Below are positions 1 to 8,310 of a stretch of DNA of 24,489 nucleotides, one piece after another (position 1 is the stretch's first letter; each line of letters starts with the position of its first letter). The stretch covers positions 1-24,489 of the forward strand of contig CAJLGW010000017.1 in the NCBI GenBank assembly GCA_905206345.1. The letters run 5' to 3'. The DNA comes from an uncultured Sutterella sp. Its GTDB lineage: Bacteria > Pseudomonadota > Gammaproteobacteria > Burkholderiales > Burkholderiaceae_F. The position numbers were made by a program, and so were the translations under genes. The notes under the pieces were generated by a model. It saw only the letters and a list, made by a program, of their open reading frames with translations. It was not told the origin of the DNA and ran no database searches.

Positions 1-175
1 GGCAGTACCGTTAGACGATAAAATCAACAGAATTACGAATTTTTAGAAATCCCCACCAATAATTCTAATCTACTCACTTATTCGCTCCTTTGCATTGCCC
101 AATTGTATAGCATCCAATTCTTACAATCATTTAATCGCATCGCTGTTACACTATGCCTAAGCACAGGAACAGAGT

Positions 176-1636
176 ATGTTGTTTTCCATTTCTGAACAGT
201 TATTGTCCTACGGGATTATTGCCGCCCTTATTCAGGCAGGGCTCATTATTGGTGTAACTTTACGGGTTATGCTCACCCGTCACCCCCCTGGCAGCGCTTT
301 TGCATGGATTTTGCTCACCGTCATTCTCCCTTACGGTGGATTCTTTCTTTACTTATTGCTTGGTGAGCGCACATTAGGTCGTTGGCATGCCCGAAAACTA
401 CGTAAGGCTATGCGCAAACAACGTCAGTACTTTCGATGTATTTCTTTTACAGCCAATCGTGCACCTATGCACTATCATGGTCTAGCCCGTATGGCCACCC
501 GATTAGGTAAACACCCCCTAACGTCCGATTCTTCACTGCACCTACTAGGAGACTCCGACGAAGCATTGACTCGATTGGAACAAGATATCAACAACGCTCG
601 TAGTTTCATTCTGATGGAGTTCTACATTTGGGATTTGGGTGGCAAAGCTGACAACATTTCAGCTGCCATCGTTAGAGCGGCCAGACGAGGCGTTCAGTGC
701 TTTGTCTTGGTTGATGCCATTGGTTCTCGTCGTTTCTTAAAAAGTGATTGGATTCCTCTTTTCAAAGATGCTGGCGTTCATCTTGAAAAAGCTCTCCCCG
801 TCAACCCAATCAGTGCACTTTTAGCCAGAGCGGATATTCGTTTACATCGAAAAATTGTTGTCATTGACAAAGTTATCGGCTATAGCGGCAGTCTCAACAT
901 GGTTGATCCACACTTTTTTAAATCTTCCAACACCGCTGGACAGTGGGTCGATGCCATGGTTCGTGCTAAAGGCGAAGTGGTTGAAAGTCTCTATCAACTG
1001 GTCAAATTTGACTGGCAAGTCCTCACTGACTCTAAAGAGGCCTTGCCAAATATTCGACTAAAGCAATTCCGTTTTGATGAAAAAGACCGTGCAACCGTCA
1101 TGGTCGTTCCATCTGGCCCCGGAACCAGTCACGATGCGAATCAACGCATTATTTTGCAAGCGATTAACAATGCGCAAAAGGAAATTCAGATTGTCACTCC
1201 CTATTTCGTACCCGGTGAAGCCTTAGCCTTATCGCTCCAAAATGCCGCCATTCGAGGTGTTCATGTCAAACTGATTCTTTCGGAAAAGACAGACTCTGCA
1301 TTAGTCTCTTATGCTGCACGTCGTTATTTTGATGACCTATTGCAATCTGGCATTGAAATTGAACTCTACAAGGGCGGTGTTTTACACACAAAGAGCCTTA
1401 TGATCGATGGCAACTTGTCGCTTTTTGGCACCGTCAATATGGACATACGGAGTCTTCACCTTAATTACGAATTGATGCTGCTGGTGATAGATGTTGAATT
1501 TGCCCAAAAACTGGCTCAACTAAATCGCTCCTATGAAGAGCAAAGCACCAAACTAAACACCCATCAATGGTATCAAAGAAGTCTCTGGGAGCGGACAAAA
1601 GAAGGGGCGAGTTTTTTAATCTCACCCCTACTGTAA
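176..1636 (+). CDS. cls: Cardiolipin synthase (phospholipase D superfamily)
   Basis: This 486-residue protein is a bacterial cardiolipin synthase, which condenses two phosphatidylglycerols into cardiolipin and glycerol at the inner membrane. Two N-terminal hydrophobic segments (about residues 12-32 and 41-63) are followed by two phospholipase D domains. Each carries an HKD motif: HRKIVVID starting at H224 with a downstream GSLNM, and HTKSLMID starting at H404 with a downstream GTVNMD. Length and the paired HKD motifs match the ClsA type (about 480-510 residues). The start is supported by an AGGAAC Shine-Dalgarno-like stretch around 165-170. The 175 bases before it contain no gene, and I saw no convincing promoter. 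It ends 7 bp from a convergent gene with no terminator between them. Family assignment is secure; the paralogue letter is not. Confidence 0.96.
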   Translation: MLFSISEQLLSYGIIAALIQAGLIIGVTLRVMLTRHPPGSAFAWILLTVILPYGGFFLYLLLGERTLGRWHARKLRKAMRKQRQYFRCISFTANRAPMHYHGLARMATRLGKHPLTSDSSLHLLGDSDEALTRLEQDINNARSFILMEFYIWDLGGKADNISAAIVRAARRGVQCFVLVDAIGSRRFLKSDWIPLFKDAGVHLEKALPVNPISALLARADIRLHRKIVVIDKVIGYSGSLNMVDPHFFKSSNTAGQWVDAMVRAKGEVVESLYQLVKFDWQVLTDSKEALPNIRLKQFRFDEKDRATVMVVPSGPGTSHDANQRIILQAINNAQKEIQIVTPYFVPGEALALSLQNAAIRGVHVKLILSEKTDSALVSYAARRYFDDLLQSGIEIELYKGGVLHTKSLMIDGNLSLFGTVNMDIRSLHLNYELMLLVIDVEFAQKLAQLNRSYEEQSTKLNTHQWYQRSLWERTKEGASFLISPLL

Positions 1637-1643
1637 AAAATGT

Positions 1644-2030
1644 TTATTTATCAGTGCGTTGACGCTCTTCAACCACCACAGCATCTTCAACATCTTGCGG
1701 ACGTCCTTTGAAGGCTCGAGGTGTTTGTTGCTTTGGTTGTTCTTGCGGACGGCTACCAAAGGGATTGCTACTTTGAGGATTGATTCTTACACCCTCGTTC
1801 ATTTCTCGCATACGTTGCAAAGGATCGCCGTAAATCAATCGGTAAACAAACCCTGCGATTAACATAAAAACGATAATGCCGAGAATGATTAAGGCTACCG
1901 CACCGATAACCGGCAAAAGTAAAACCCCCAAACCGATCAAGCCAGCTAAAACTGCGACACTGATTAACAAGCGCAGAAGCGGATTTTGAGGACCTGGGTT
2001 CGGGCCACCCCTGTAAATATAAATGGGCAT
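1644..2030 (-). CDS. Small membrane protein of unknown function
   Basis: A 128-residue protein I do not recognise. The N-terminus is short, basic and rich in glycine and proline. It is followed by a long hydrophobic block (about residues 19-66) that can form two membrane spans, with a GLIGLGVLLLP-like core. The soluble C-terminal tail (about 72-128) is polar, rich in Gln, Pro and Arg, and ends in an acidic-basic stretch (DAVVVEERQ). This looks like a small inner-membrane protein with a cytoplasmic tail, but that topology is inferred. The start has an AGGA followed by a purine-rich GAAAG just upstream. It is divergent from folE2 and convergent with cls. No domain could be named. Confidence 0.75.
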   Translation of the reverse strand: MPIYIYRGGPNPGPQNPLLRLLISVAVLAGLIGLGVLLLPVIGAVALIILGIIVFMLIAGFVYRLIYGDPLQRMREMNEGVRINPQSSNPFGSRPQEQPKQQTPRAFKGRPQDVEDAVVVEERQRTDK

Positions 2031-2234
2031 GTCTTTCTTTTTCCTACTTAAAAGTCATTTGTTACAGCTCTAACTTTAGCGGGAGCAATATGGCTTTGTC
2101 CATTGCAAAAGTTTCTATTCTTATCCATTGAATATACAGCAAAAACACTTGATATTTATCCAAAAAAATCCAATCCGCCCCCTCTTGGCAAAGCAAGACC
2201 CAAAACACTTGGATACAATTTCATCTTTTAATTG

Positions 2235-2299
2235 CTTAATTTTTCGATTTTTCGCCATAAATCGTTCGCAAATTTTTGCTTTTTTAGCGAAAATTAAGG
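2235..2299 (+). promoter_or_regulatory. Possible folded leader sequestering the folE2 ribosome-binding site
   Basis: In the AT-rich folE2 leader, 2235-2246 (CTTAATTTTTCG) can pair with 2288-2298 (CGAAAATTAAG) over 11 base pairs with one bulged T. The 3' arm contains most of the AAGG Shine-Dalgarno sequence (2296-2299). Inside lie CGATTT/AAATCG (2245-2250 with 2259-2264) and GCAA/TTGC (2268-2271 with 2276-2279). This would make a branched structure that hides the ribosome-binding site. The pairing is visible, but AT-rich DNA folds easily by chance, and I match it to no known riboswitch class. Confidence 0.3.
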
Positions 2300-2304
2300 C
2301 ACTT

Positions 2305-3099
2305 ATGAAAACATCAATTGAAAACAATTTACCTGACGTTCAATCGAGCGTAGACCCTCGCAATATCGACATTGAGTATGTTGGTGTGCGCGGGATGGAG
2401 TTTCCTGTGTCCGTGCAATCGGCCAATGGTGTACAAAACACCGTTGCCAAGGTTGGTATGTTTGTCGGCCTTGCTGCTGAGAAAAAGGGCACGCACATGT
2501 CTCGTTTTCTCGGACTTTTGAGCAACCACAATGCACCTATTAGCCATCAATCATTGATTGACTTGATGCAACGCATGCTCTCGGATTTAGATGCCACGGA
2601 AGGCAAAATTGAATTCGAATTTCCGTTCTTCGTGAAAAAGACCGCACCTGTTTCCCTACTTGAAAGCTTGATGAATTACCAAGTTCGTTATGAAGTGCGT
2701 CACGACAACGGACAAACCCGAGTATTGCAAACAACAATTGCTCCGGTGACGAGCTTGTGCCCCTGCAGCAAAGAAATCTCTAAATATGGAGCACACAACC
2801 AACGCTCCCATATCACGATTACTACGCGCAGCGATGGCCAAGTCTCGCTTGAACAACAAATCCGCTATGCCGAAGAAAGCGCTTCGTGCGAACTCTGGAG
2901 CCAACTCAAGCGTGTTGATGAAAAATTTGTCACCGAACGCGCCTATGAGAATCCGAAATTCGTTGAAGACCTCATTCGCGATGTGGCCGTTGCCTTAAAT
3001 GCCAATGAGCATATTCAGGCCTACCACATTGAAGCGGAAAACTTTGAATCTATTCACAACCACTCGGCTTATGCGCAAATTCGTAAAGGCACCCTTTAA
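2305..3099 (+). CDS. folE2: GTP cyclohydrolase FolE2 (type IB)
   Basis: This 264-residue enzyme converts GTP to 7,8-dihydroneopterin triphosphate, the entry step for tetrahydrofolate and also for queuosine precursors. The type IB signature SLCPCSKEIS (residues about 150-159, with Cys152 and Cys154) is followed by the HNQRSHIT segment. Metal-binding residues of this family include a Cys in the first motif and a His in the second. The length fits FolE2 (about 260-270). The frame stays open upstream to a TTG at 2128, but ATG 2305 is preferred: AAGG at 2296-2299 sits 5 bases upstream and the protein begins where the family begins. FolE2 often replaces zinc-dependent FolE under zinc limitation in bacteria that have both. 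I looked for a Zur-type palindrome upstream and saw none. Confidence 0.96.
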   Translation: MKTSIENNLPDVQSSVDPRNIDIEYVGVRGMEFPVSVQSANGVQNTVAKVGMFVGLAAEKKGTHMSRFLGLLSNHNAPISHQSLIDLMQRMLSDLDATEGKIEFEFPFFVKKTAPVSLLESLMNYQVRYEVRHDNGQTRVLQTTIAPVTSLCPCSKEISKYGAHNQRSHITITTRSDGQVSLEQQIRYAEESASCELWSQLKRVDEKFVTERAYENPKFVEDLIRDVAVALNANEHIQAYHIEAENFESIHNHSAYAQIRKGTL

Positions 3100-3121
3100 A
3101 AAGTGCTAGTGGTTTTGTGAT

Positions 3122-3156
3122 CCCTTCTGCGTCGTCTTTCGGCTCAGAAGGGTTTT
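3122..3156 (+). terminator. Rho-independent terminator after folE2
   Basis: A perfect 8-bp stem CCCTTCTG (3122-3129) / CAGAAGGG (3145-3152) with a 15-base loop is followed directly by TTTT. It lies 22 bp after the folE2 stop and separates folE2 from argS. Confidence 0.8.
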
Positions 3157-3194
3157 GTACATTATTGAATTACTAAACGTTTGGACAAACCGTT

Positions 3195-4913
3195 ATGTTA
3201 CTTGAACAAAAAAAGGCAATTCACGACCTCTTTACTCAAGCCCTCAATACCCTTGGTGTCGCAGACATCAACGTTGTTTTAGAGCGCCCTAAAGTTGCTG
3301 AACACGGTGACTTAGCTTGTAATGTCGCCATGCAAATGGCACGCGCATTAAAGAAGAACCCTCGCGAAATCGCCACTAACCTCGTAGAAACCCTTCAAGC
3401 TAATCCTGAAACGGCCGCTTTGATTCAAGCTTTTGAAATCGCTGGTCCCGGTTTTATCAATATGCGATTAAGCGATGAAGCCAAATCAGCCGTTGTCAAA
3501 AAGGTGCTCCAAGAAGGCTCAACGTATGGTCAAAACAAAGACCATAACGGTGAAAGCATCCTTATCGAATACGTTTCTGCCAACCCGACGGGCCCCTTGC
3601 ACTTAGGTCACGCTCGTCAAGGTGCCCTCGGTGACGTTTTATCCAACTTGATGAAGAGTCAAGGTTGGAACGTTTGCCGTGAGTTCTACTACAACGATGC
3701 CGGCGTTCAAATCCAAACGTTGACGACGTCAGTTCAACTTCGTGCTAAGGAAATTTTGGGCGAAACGATTCAATTCCCCGAAAACGGTTACCAAGGCGAC
3801 TATATCAAGAGCATTGCTAAGGATTTCTTAGCTCAAAAGACCATCACAACGCGCGAAGGTGAAACGATCACGGCTTCTGGCGACGTCAACGACGAAGCCA
3901 GCATTCGAGTGTTCTCTGTCGGCTATTTGAAAAACGAACAAGACAGCGACCTCCAAGCCTTGGGTGTGAGCTTTGACAACTACTTCTTGGAAAGCTCCTT
4001 GTACACGAACGGCTTGGTACGTCGTGCAGTTGATGCCATGGTTCAATCCGGTTACACCTATGAGCAAGACGGCGCTTTGTGGTTGCGTACGACCGACTTT
4101 AAGAAGTTCGGTGACGACAAAGACCGTGTGATGCGTAAAAGCGACGGTCACTTCACATATTTTGTGCCCGATGTTGCCTACCACCTTAAAAAGTTTGAGC
4201 GTGGTTTTGTGAAAGCCATCAACATTCAAGGCTCTGACCACCATGGTACGGTTGCCCGTGTTCGCATTGGTGTTCAAGTCGCTGGCAAGGTTCTCAATTT
4301 AGACCTTCCAGAAGTCTTCCCTGACTACGTCTTGCACAAGATGCTCAAGGTCGTTATGGATGGCGAAGAGGTCAAAATGAGTAAGCGCTCTGGCTCTTAC
4401 GTGACGTTGCGCGACCTCGTTGATTGGGTCGGTAAAGATGCCGCACGCTTCTTCTTAATTAGCCGTAAGGCCGACAGTGAATTCGTATTTGACGTGGATT
4501 TGGCTCGTGCCCAATCCGATGAAAACCCGGTCTATTACCTCCAATACGCTCACGCTCGTATTTGCTCGGTTTTGGCCCAAGCCAAGGAAAAGAATTTTGC
4601 TGTCCCGAGTTTCGAAGAGGCCGCTGCAGTTGGCTTAAGCGTCTTAAACGACAAGACGGCTTTTGCTTTGATGGCTCGCTTGAGTGAATTCCCCGAGGTG
4701 TTGACTTTGGCTGCAAAGGATTTTGCTCCCCACTCCTTGTGCTTCTATTTGAAGGACTTGGCTGGCGACTTCCACGCCTTCTATAACGCCCAACGTATTT
4801 TGGTCGAAGAAGACGATGTTCGTAATGCCCGCTTGGCACTTTTATTGGCAACGCGCCAAGTGCTTCGCAACGGCTTTGCATTACTCGGCATTAGCGCACC
4901 GGAAAAAATGTAA
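3195..4913 (+). CDS. argS: Arginine--tRNA ligase
   Basis: Class I arginyl-tRNA synthetase (572 residues), charging tRNA-Arg with arginine in the cytoplasm. The N-terminal additional domain (about residues 1-100) is followed by the Rossmann catalytic domain. It contains ANPTGPLHLGHARQG, with the HIGH-type motif HLGH at 136-139, and the KMSKS-type motif as KMSKR at 394-398. A DALR anticodon-binding domain forms the C-terminus (about 450-572). The N-terminus MLLEQKKAIHDLF is typical of betaproteobacterial ArgS and fixes the start, although the Shine-Dalgarno sequence is weak. The following SPOR-domain gene begins only 9 bp after the stop, and the AAGGG that serves it overlaps the argS stop codon. 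Co-transcription with SPOR and dsbA genes is a common betaproteobacterial arrangement. Confidence 0.98.
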   Translation: MLLEQKKAIHDLFTQALNTLGVADINVVLERPKVAEHGDLACNVAMQMARALKKNPREIATNLVETLQANPETAALIQAFEIAGPGFINMRLSDEAKSAVVKKVLQEGSTYGQNKDHNGESILIEYVSANPTGPLHLGHARQGALGDVLSNLMKSQGWNVCREFYYNDAGVQIQTLTTSVQLRAKEILGETIQFPENGYQGDYIKSIAKDFLAQKTITTREGETITASGDVNDEASIRVFSVGYLKNEQDSDLQALGVSFDNYFLESSLYTNGLVRRAVDAMVQSGYTYEQDGALWLRTTDFKKFGDDKDRVMRKSDGHFTYFVPDVAYHLKKFERGFVKAINIQGSDHHGTVARVRIGVQVAGKVLNLDLPEVFPDYVLHKMLKVVMDGEEVKMSKRSGSYVTLRDLVDWVGKDAARFFLISRKADSEFVFDVDLARAQSDENPVYYLQYAHARICSVLAQAKEKNFAVPSFEEAAAVGLSVLNDKTAFALMARLSEFPEVLTLAAKDFAPHSLCFYLKDLAGDFHAFYNAQRILVEEDDVRNARLALLLATRQVLRNGFALLGISAPEKM

Positions 4914-4922
4914 GGGTGACTT

Positions 4923-5468
4923 ATGGCAATCAATTTTTCTAAAGGCGGTCTTTGGACCGGTATCTTGATCGGAACGGCGCTTGGCTGCACGTTATCGGCC
5001 ATCGTTGCCTTGGCCATCACCAATGCGCCGATTCCTTTTGTTGAAAAGGTACAAAAGTCCTCCACGCCCGTAGACGCTTCTGCATTAGATGGCAAGGATC
5101 CGAATACGGCGCTTTATGACAACAAGACGCGTTCCGCAACCGAGGAAGCACTTTCCAACATTAAAACGGTAGAAGCACCGACTTCCAGCCAATTGGCTGA
5201 AGAAACCAATTCGCTTCAAAACGATGGAACGGTTTACCGAATCCAAGCGGGGGCTTTCCGTAATGAAAAGGATGCGCAAAAGGTTCAAACGGATTTGGCA
5301 TTTATCGCCTTAGAAGCGGACGTTGTTAAATCAACCGATGCCGGTGTTACGCTCTACCGCGTAATGTTAGGCCCATTTGAAACAGCCAAGGAAGCCAATG
5401 AGTTGCAACAACGCCTCTCTGCCAATGGCTTTGACTCTATGGTTGTTCGCAACAAGCCGCAGAACTGA
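4923..5468 (+). CDS. SPOR-domain membrane protein (FtsN-like architecture)
   Basis: A 181-residue bitopic protein with a short cytoplasmic N-terminus, one membrane span (about residues 13-35), and a low-complexity periplasmic linker. A C-terminal SPOR domain follows (about 102-178: VYRIQAGAFRNEKDAQ onward, then YRVMLGPFETAKEANEL). SPOR domains bind glycan strands lacking stem peptides and typically target proteins to the division septum. The architecture resembles a short FtsN, but the protein lacks features that would prove divisome membership, so no symbol is given. The start is set by AAGGG at 4912-4916. dsbA begins 2 bp after the stop. The argS-SPOR-dsbA order is conserved in many betaproteobacteria. 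Confidence 0.92.
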   Translation: MAINFSKGGLWTGILIGTALGCTLSAIVALAITNAPIPFVEKVQKSSTPVDASALDGKDPNTALYDNKTRSATEEALSNIKTVEAPTSSQLAEETNSLQNDGTVYRIQAGAFRNEKDAQKVQTDLAFIALEADVVKSTDAGVTLYRVMLGPFETAKEANELQQRLSANGFDSMVVRNKPQN

Positions 5469-5470
5469 TC

Positions 5471-6094
5471 ATGCGTCATTGGATTTTCGGTTTATTAGCG
5501 TTTTGCGCGGGTTCTGTAGCCATCGCTGCTGAGCCCGTTGAAGGCAAAGATTATATTTTGGTTAAGCCCGTGGCCCCTTCGTCATCGGAGAAAATCGAAG
5601 TTGTTGACTTTTTCTCCTACACCTGCGGTCACTGCTTCCGTCTCTCTCCTTTGATTGAAGAGTGGGCAAAAAAGATCCCTAACGATGTCACTTTGGTGCG
5701 CAGCCCAGTGGCTTGGGATGAGTCCACAGAATTCTTAGCCCGTGTGTACTTCACTTTTGATGCCTTGGGTCGCTTAGAAGACCTTCATCCGCTTTTTTGG
5801 CAAGACATCATGGGCGGAAAGATTACGAGCTCGGACAGCTTAACCGCATGGCTCACTCAAAATAAAGTTGACTTAAACGAATGGGACAAACTCTACAATT
5901 CGTTTGCGGTCAATATGAGCACTAAACAAGCTACTCAACGTTGGCAAGACTACCAATTAGATGCCACGCCCTATATCGGCGTGGCCGGTAAATACTTAAC
6001 AGCCCCCCATTTGGCAGGCTCTCGTCAGAAATCAATGGAAGTTCTTAATTGGCTCATCGAAAAAGAGCGCAAAGAACGCCAAAGCAAACAGTAA
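5471..6094 (+). CDS. dsbA: Periplasmic thiol:disulfide oxidoreductase DsbA
   Basis: A 207-residue secreted thioredoxin-fold protein that introduces disulfide bonds into exported proteins. The signal peptide is about residues 1-20 (cleavage near AIA-AEP). The active site is C52-G53-H54-C55 within FFSYTCGHCFRLSP, and the cis-proline loop is DATPYIGVAGKY. The helical insertion between these elements and the overall length fit DsbA rather than thioredoxin. The dipeptide between the cysteines is Gly-His, where E. coli DsbA has Pro-His. That dipeptide tunes redox potential, so this enzyme may be a milder oxidant (inference). It follows the SPOR gene by 2 bp and ends in tandem TAA stops; the mutase gene starts 14 bp later. 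No dsbB is in view. Confidence 0.94.
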   Translation: MRHWIFGLLAFCAGSVAIAAEPVEGKDYILVKPVAPSSSEKIEVVDFFSYTCGHCFRLSPLIEEWAKKIPNDVTLVRSPVAWDESTEFLARVYFTFDALGRLEDLHPLFWQDIMGGKITSSDSLTAWLTQNKVDLNEWDKLYNSFAVNMSTKQATQRWQDYQLDATPYIGVAGKYLTAPHLAGSRQKSMEVLNWLIEKERKERQSKQ

Positions 6095-6108
6095 TAAGAG
6101 GTTTTGTG

Positions 6109-7494
6109 ATGCAAATTGATGCTTCGATTTTTAAAGCTTACGACATCCGTGGCGTTGTAGATAAGACGCTCACAACTCAAGCCGCCTTCGCTATTGGCCA
6201 AGCGCTTGGTGCTTTGGCCAAAGAAAAAGGCGTTGACACGATGTGTGTCGGTCGTGACGGTCGTTTATCCGGCCCTAAACTCTCCGAAAGCCTAATGCAA
6301 GGGATCACCGATCAAGGCGTCAATGTTAAGTCCATCGGCTTGACTCCCACCCCGGTTTTGTACTTTGCTACTGTTTTAACTGGAACAGATTCTGGCGTTG
6401 CTGTCACCGGCTCTCATAACCCGCCTGAATACAATGGGTTAAAGATGATGATGGCTAAGGAAACGCTTTTTGGCGAAGGCATTCAATCCTTGCGTCAACG
6501 CATTGAAGCAGGCATCGCCTCTAGTGAGAAAAAAGGCAGCATTGAAGAAATTGATGTTGTAACGCCCTACATGAATAAGGTGCTCTCTGACGTCAAATTG
6601 GCCCGTCCGATGAAAGTTGCTATTGACTGTGGTAACGGTGTCACCGGCCCTATGGCTGTTGAGCTCTTTAAGCGTTTAGGTTGCGAAGTCACGGCACTAT
6701 TTGCCGATATTGACGGTCACTTCCCCAATCACCATCCGGATCCGTCTAAGCCCGCCAATCTTCAAGACCTTATCGAATGCGTCAAGACCTCTGACGTTGA
6801 ATTAGGCTTAGCTTTTGACGGTGATGGCGACCGCTTGGGCGTTGTGACAAAATCTGGCCAAATCATCTACCCTGACCGTCAAATGATGCTGTTTGCTGCT
6901 GACATTCTTGAACGTCACCCGGGTGAACGCATTATCTATGACGTCAAGTGCACGCGTCGTTTGGTGCCGTGGATCAAAAACCATGGCGGCATTCCTACCA
7001 TTTGCTGCACCGGTCACTCCTTGGTCAAAGCTAAGCTCAAAGAAACGCAGGCCCCGTTTGCAGGCGAAATGAGCGGTCACTTGTTCTTTAACGATGAACG
7101 TTGGCCGGGCTTTGATGATGGCTTGTACGCCGGTGCTCGTATTTTGGAAATTTTGTCTCGTCACGCCAATCCGTCTGACGTTTTGGAAGCACTTCCGACA
7201 GCAGTGAATACGCCCGAATTGCATATTGAGATGGCAGAAGGTGAAAACAAGCGCTTCGTACAACGTTTGCAAGAAGAACTGCATTTTGACGATGCAACCG
7301 ATATCATCAAAATTGACGGTATTCGTGTGGAATGGGAAGACGGCTTTGCCTTAGCTCGTTCCTCCAATACTACCCCGGTCGTTGTGTTGCGCTTAGAGGG
7401 TGACACCAAGGAAGCTTTAGCTCGCATTCAAAAGCGCTTCGGTGAAGCTCTTAAGTCTGTTGACAGTACGATCACTCTCCCGTTTGAGATTTAA
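6109..7494 (+). CDS. Phosphomannomutase/phosphoglucomutase (AlgC/ManB-type)
   Basis: A 461-residue alpha-D-phosphohexomutase that interconverts hexose 6- and 1-phosphates, feeding GDP-mannose, UDP-glucose and LPS or exopolysaccharide synthesis. Four landmark loops are visible: the catalytic phosphoserine S102 in TGSHNP, the metal loop D237-G-D239-G-D241-R, the sugar-specificity loop E320-M-S322-G-H324, and a C-terminal phosphate-binding region (RSSNTTP). Length and spacing match Pseudomonas AlgC (about 463), which acts on both mannose and glucose phosphates. The frame is open from 6049, inside dsbA, but ATG 6109 has AAGAGG at 6095-6100 and starts the family-typical MQIDASIFKAYDIRG. Its place between dsbA and the SDR gene appears to be an addition to the usual argS-dsbA-SDR cluster (from memory of gene order). 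Confidence 0.95.
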   Translation: MQIDASIFKAYDIRGVVDKTLTTQAAFAIGQALGALAKEKGVDTMCVGRDGRLSGPKLSESLMQGITDQGVNVKSIGLTPTPVLYFATVLTGTDSGVAVTGSHNPPEYNGLKMMMAKETLFGEGIQSLRQRIEAGIASSEKKGSIEEIDVVTPYMNKVLSDVKLARPMKVAIDCGNGVTGPMAVELFKRLGCEVTALFADIDGHFPNHHPDPSKPANLQDLIECVKTSDVELGLAFDGDGDRLGVVTKSGQIIYPDRQMMLFAADILERHPGERIIYDVKCTRRLVPWIKNHGGIPTICCTGHSLVKAKLKETQAPFAGEMSGHLFFNDERWPGFDDGLYAGARILEILSRHANPSDVLEALPTAVNTPELHIEMAEGENKRFVQRLQEELHFDDATDIIKIDGIRVEWEDGFALARSSNTTPVVVLRLEGDTKEALARIQKRFGEALKSVDSTITLPFEI

Positions 7495-7495
7495 G

Positions 7496-8272
7496 ATGAA
7501 AGTTTTTATTACTGGTGCTTCGAGTGGCATTGGCGCTGCATTAGCCAAAGAGTTTGCCTCCCGCGGGGCAACGCTTGGGTTAGTTGCTCGTCGTTTGGAT
7601 CCGATCAAGGAATTGATTGCAACGCTCCCCAATGCTGAGCAACACAAGGCTTATGCCTGTGACGTGACCGATCGTGATCGTTTGATTGCCATGGCGCGTG
7701 AATTTGATGAAGAAGTCGGCGGTGCCGATATTGTGATTGCCAACGCTGGCATCAGTGTCGGCGTCAAGACGCAATATTACGAAGACTTGGCCGTGATGGA
7801 AAAGGTCTATCAAACCAACGTCTTTTCAATGGCGACGACCTTCCATGCCTTTATCGAACCGATGATTGAACGCAAACACGGTACCCTCGTGGGTATCGGT
7901 AGCGTCGCTGGCATTCGTGGCATGCCCGGTACTGAAGCTTATTGTTCCAGTAAATCCGCTGTGATTACGTACTGCGAAAGCTTGCGTGTTGAAATGAAAA
8001 AGCATGGTGTAGACGTCTTGACGATTAGCCCGGGCTTTGTCAAAACGCCTTTGACAGACGTCAATCCGTACCCGATGCCCTTTATTTTGACACCGGAAGA
8101 GTTCGCCAAGCGCGCAGCTGATGCCATTATGGCTAAGCGCACCTACGCCACGATTCCGTGGCAAATGGGTGTTGTCTCCAAGATCTTGCGAATGATTCCA
8201 AACTGTCTTTTTGACAAGATTTTCGGCAATCGTAAGCAAAAGCCTCGCAACTCCGAAATTCATCGGGCTTAA
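7496..8272 (+). CDS. Short-chain dehydrogenase/reductase (SDR family)
   Basis: A 258-residue classical SDR with a Rossmann fold. The cofactor loop TGASSGIG lies at residues 6-13, NAGIS follows at about 84-88, and the catalytic residues are S136 (GIGSVAG), Y149 and K153 (YCSSK). The substrate cannot be read from the sequence. A basic, hydrophobic C-terminal tail (ILRMIPNCLFDKIFGNRKQ) suggests possible membrane association. The frame extends to 7442, but ATG 7496 lies one base after the mutase stop, consistent with translational coupling, and gives the expected start MKVFITGASS. The betaproteobacterial homologue typically lies in the argS-dsbA neighbourhood. It ends just before a bidirectional terminator. 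Confidence 0.92.
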   Translation: MKVFITGASSGIGAALAKEFASRGATLGLVARRLDPIKELIATLPNAEQHKAYACDVTDRDRLIAMAREFDEEVGGADIVIANAGISVGVKTQYYEDLAVMEKVYQTNVFSMATTFHAFIEPMIERKHGTLVGIGSVAGIRGMPGTEAYCSSKSAVITYCESLRVEMKKHGVDVLTISPGFVKTPLTDVNPYPMPFILTPEEFAKRAADAIMAKRTYATIPWQMGVVSKILRMIPNCLFDKIFGNRKQKPRNSEIHRA

Positions 8273-8276
8273 TTTT

Positions 8277-8304
8277 AAAGCCGAAGGTTTTCTCCTTCGG
8301 CTTT
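8277..8304. terminator. Bidirectional terminator between the SDR gene and recQ
   Basis: A perfect 11-bp stem AAAGCCGAAGG (8277-8287) / CCTTCGGCTTT (8294-8304) with a 6-base loop. The plus strand continues with TTATTATTTT, and the minus strand runs into TTTAAAATT. The hairpin sits 4 bp after the SDR stop and 6 bp after the recQ stop, serving both convergent genes. Confidence 0.92.
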
Positions 8305-8310
8305 ATTATT

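Noticed and set aside
2128..2304. N-terminal extension of folE2 to an upstream TTG (59 extra residues)
   Set aside because: The extension is AT-rich leader sequence with no family similarity. The ATG at 2305 has AAGG at 5-base spacing and gives the normal protein length.
2031..2304. Zur operator upstream of folE2
   Set aside because: No palindrome resembling the usual GTTATA/TATAAC-type Zur site was found in this gap.
3828..4277. 149-codon minus-strand frame inside argS
   Set aside because: It overlaps the catalytic region of a certain argS gene and has no recognisable domain or ribosome-binding site.
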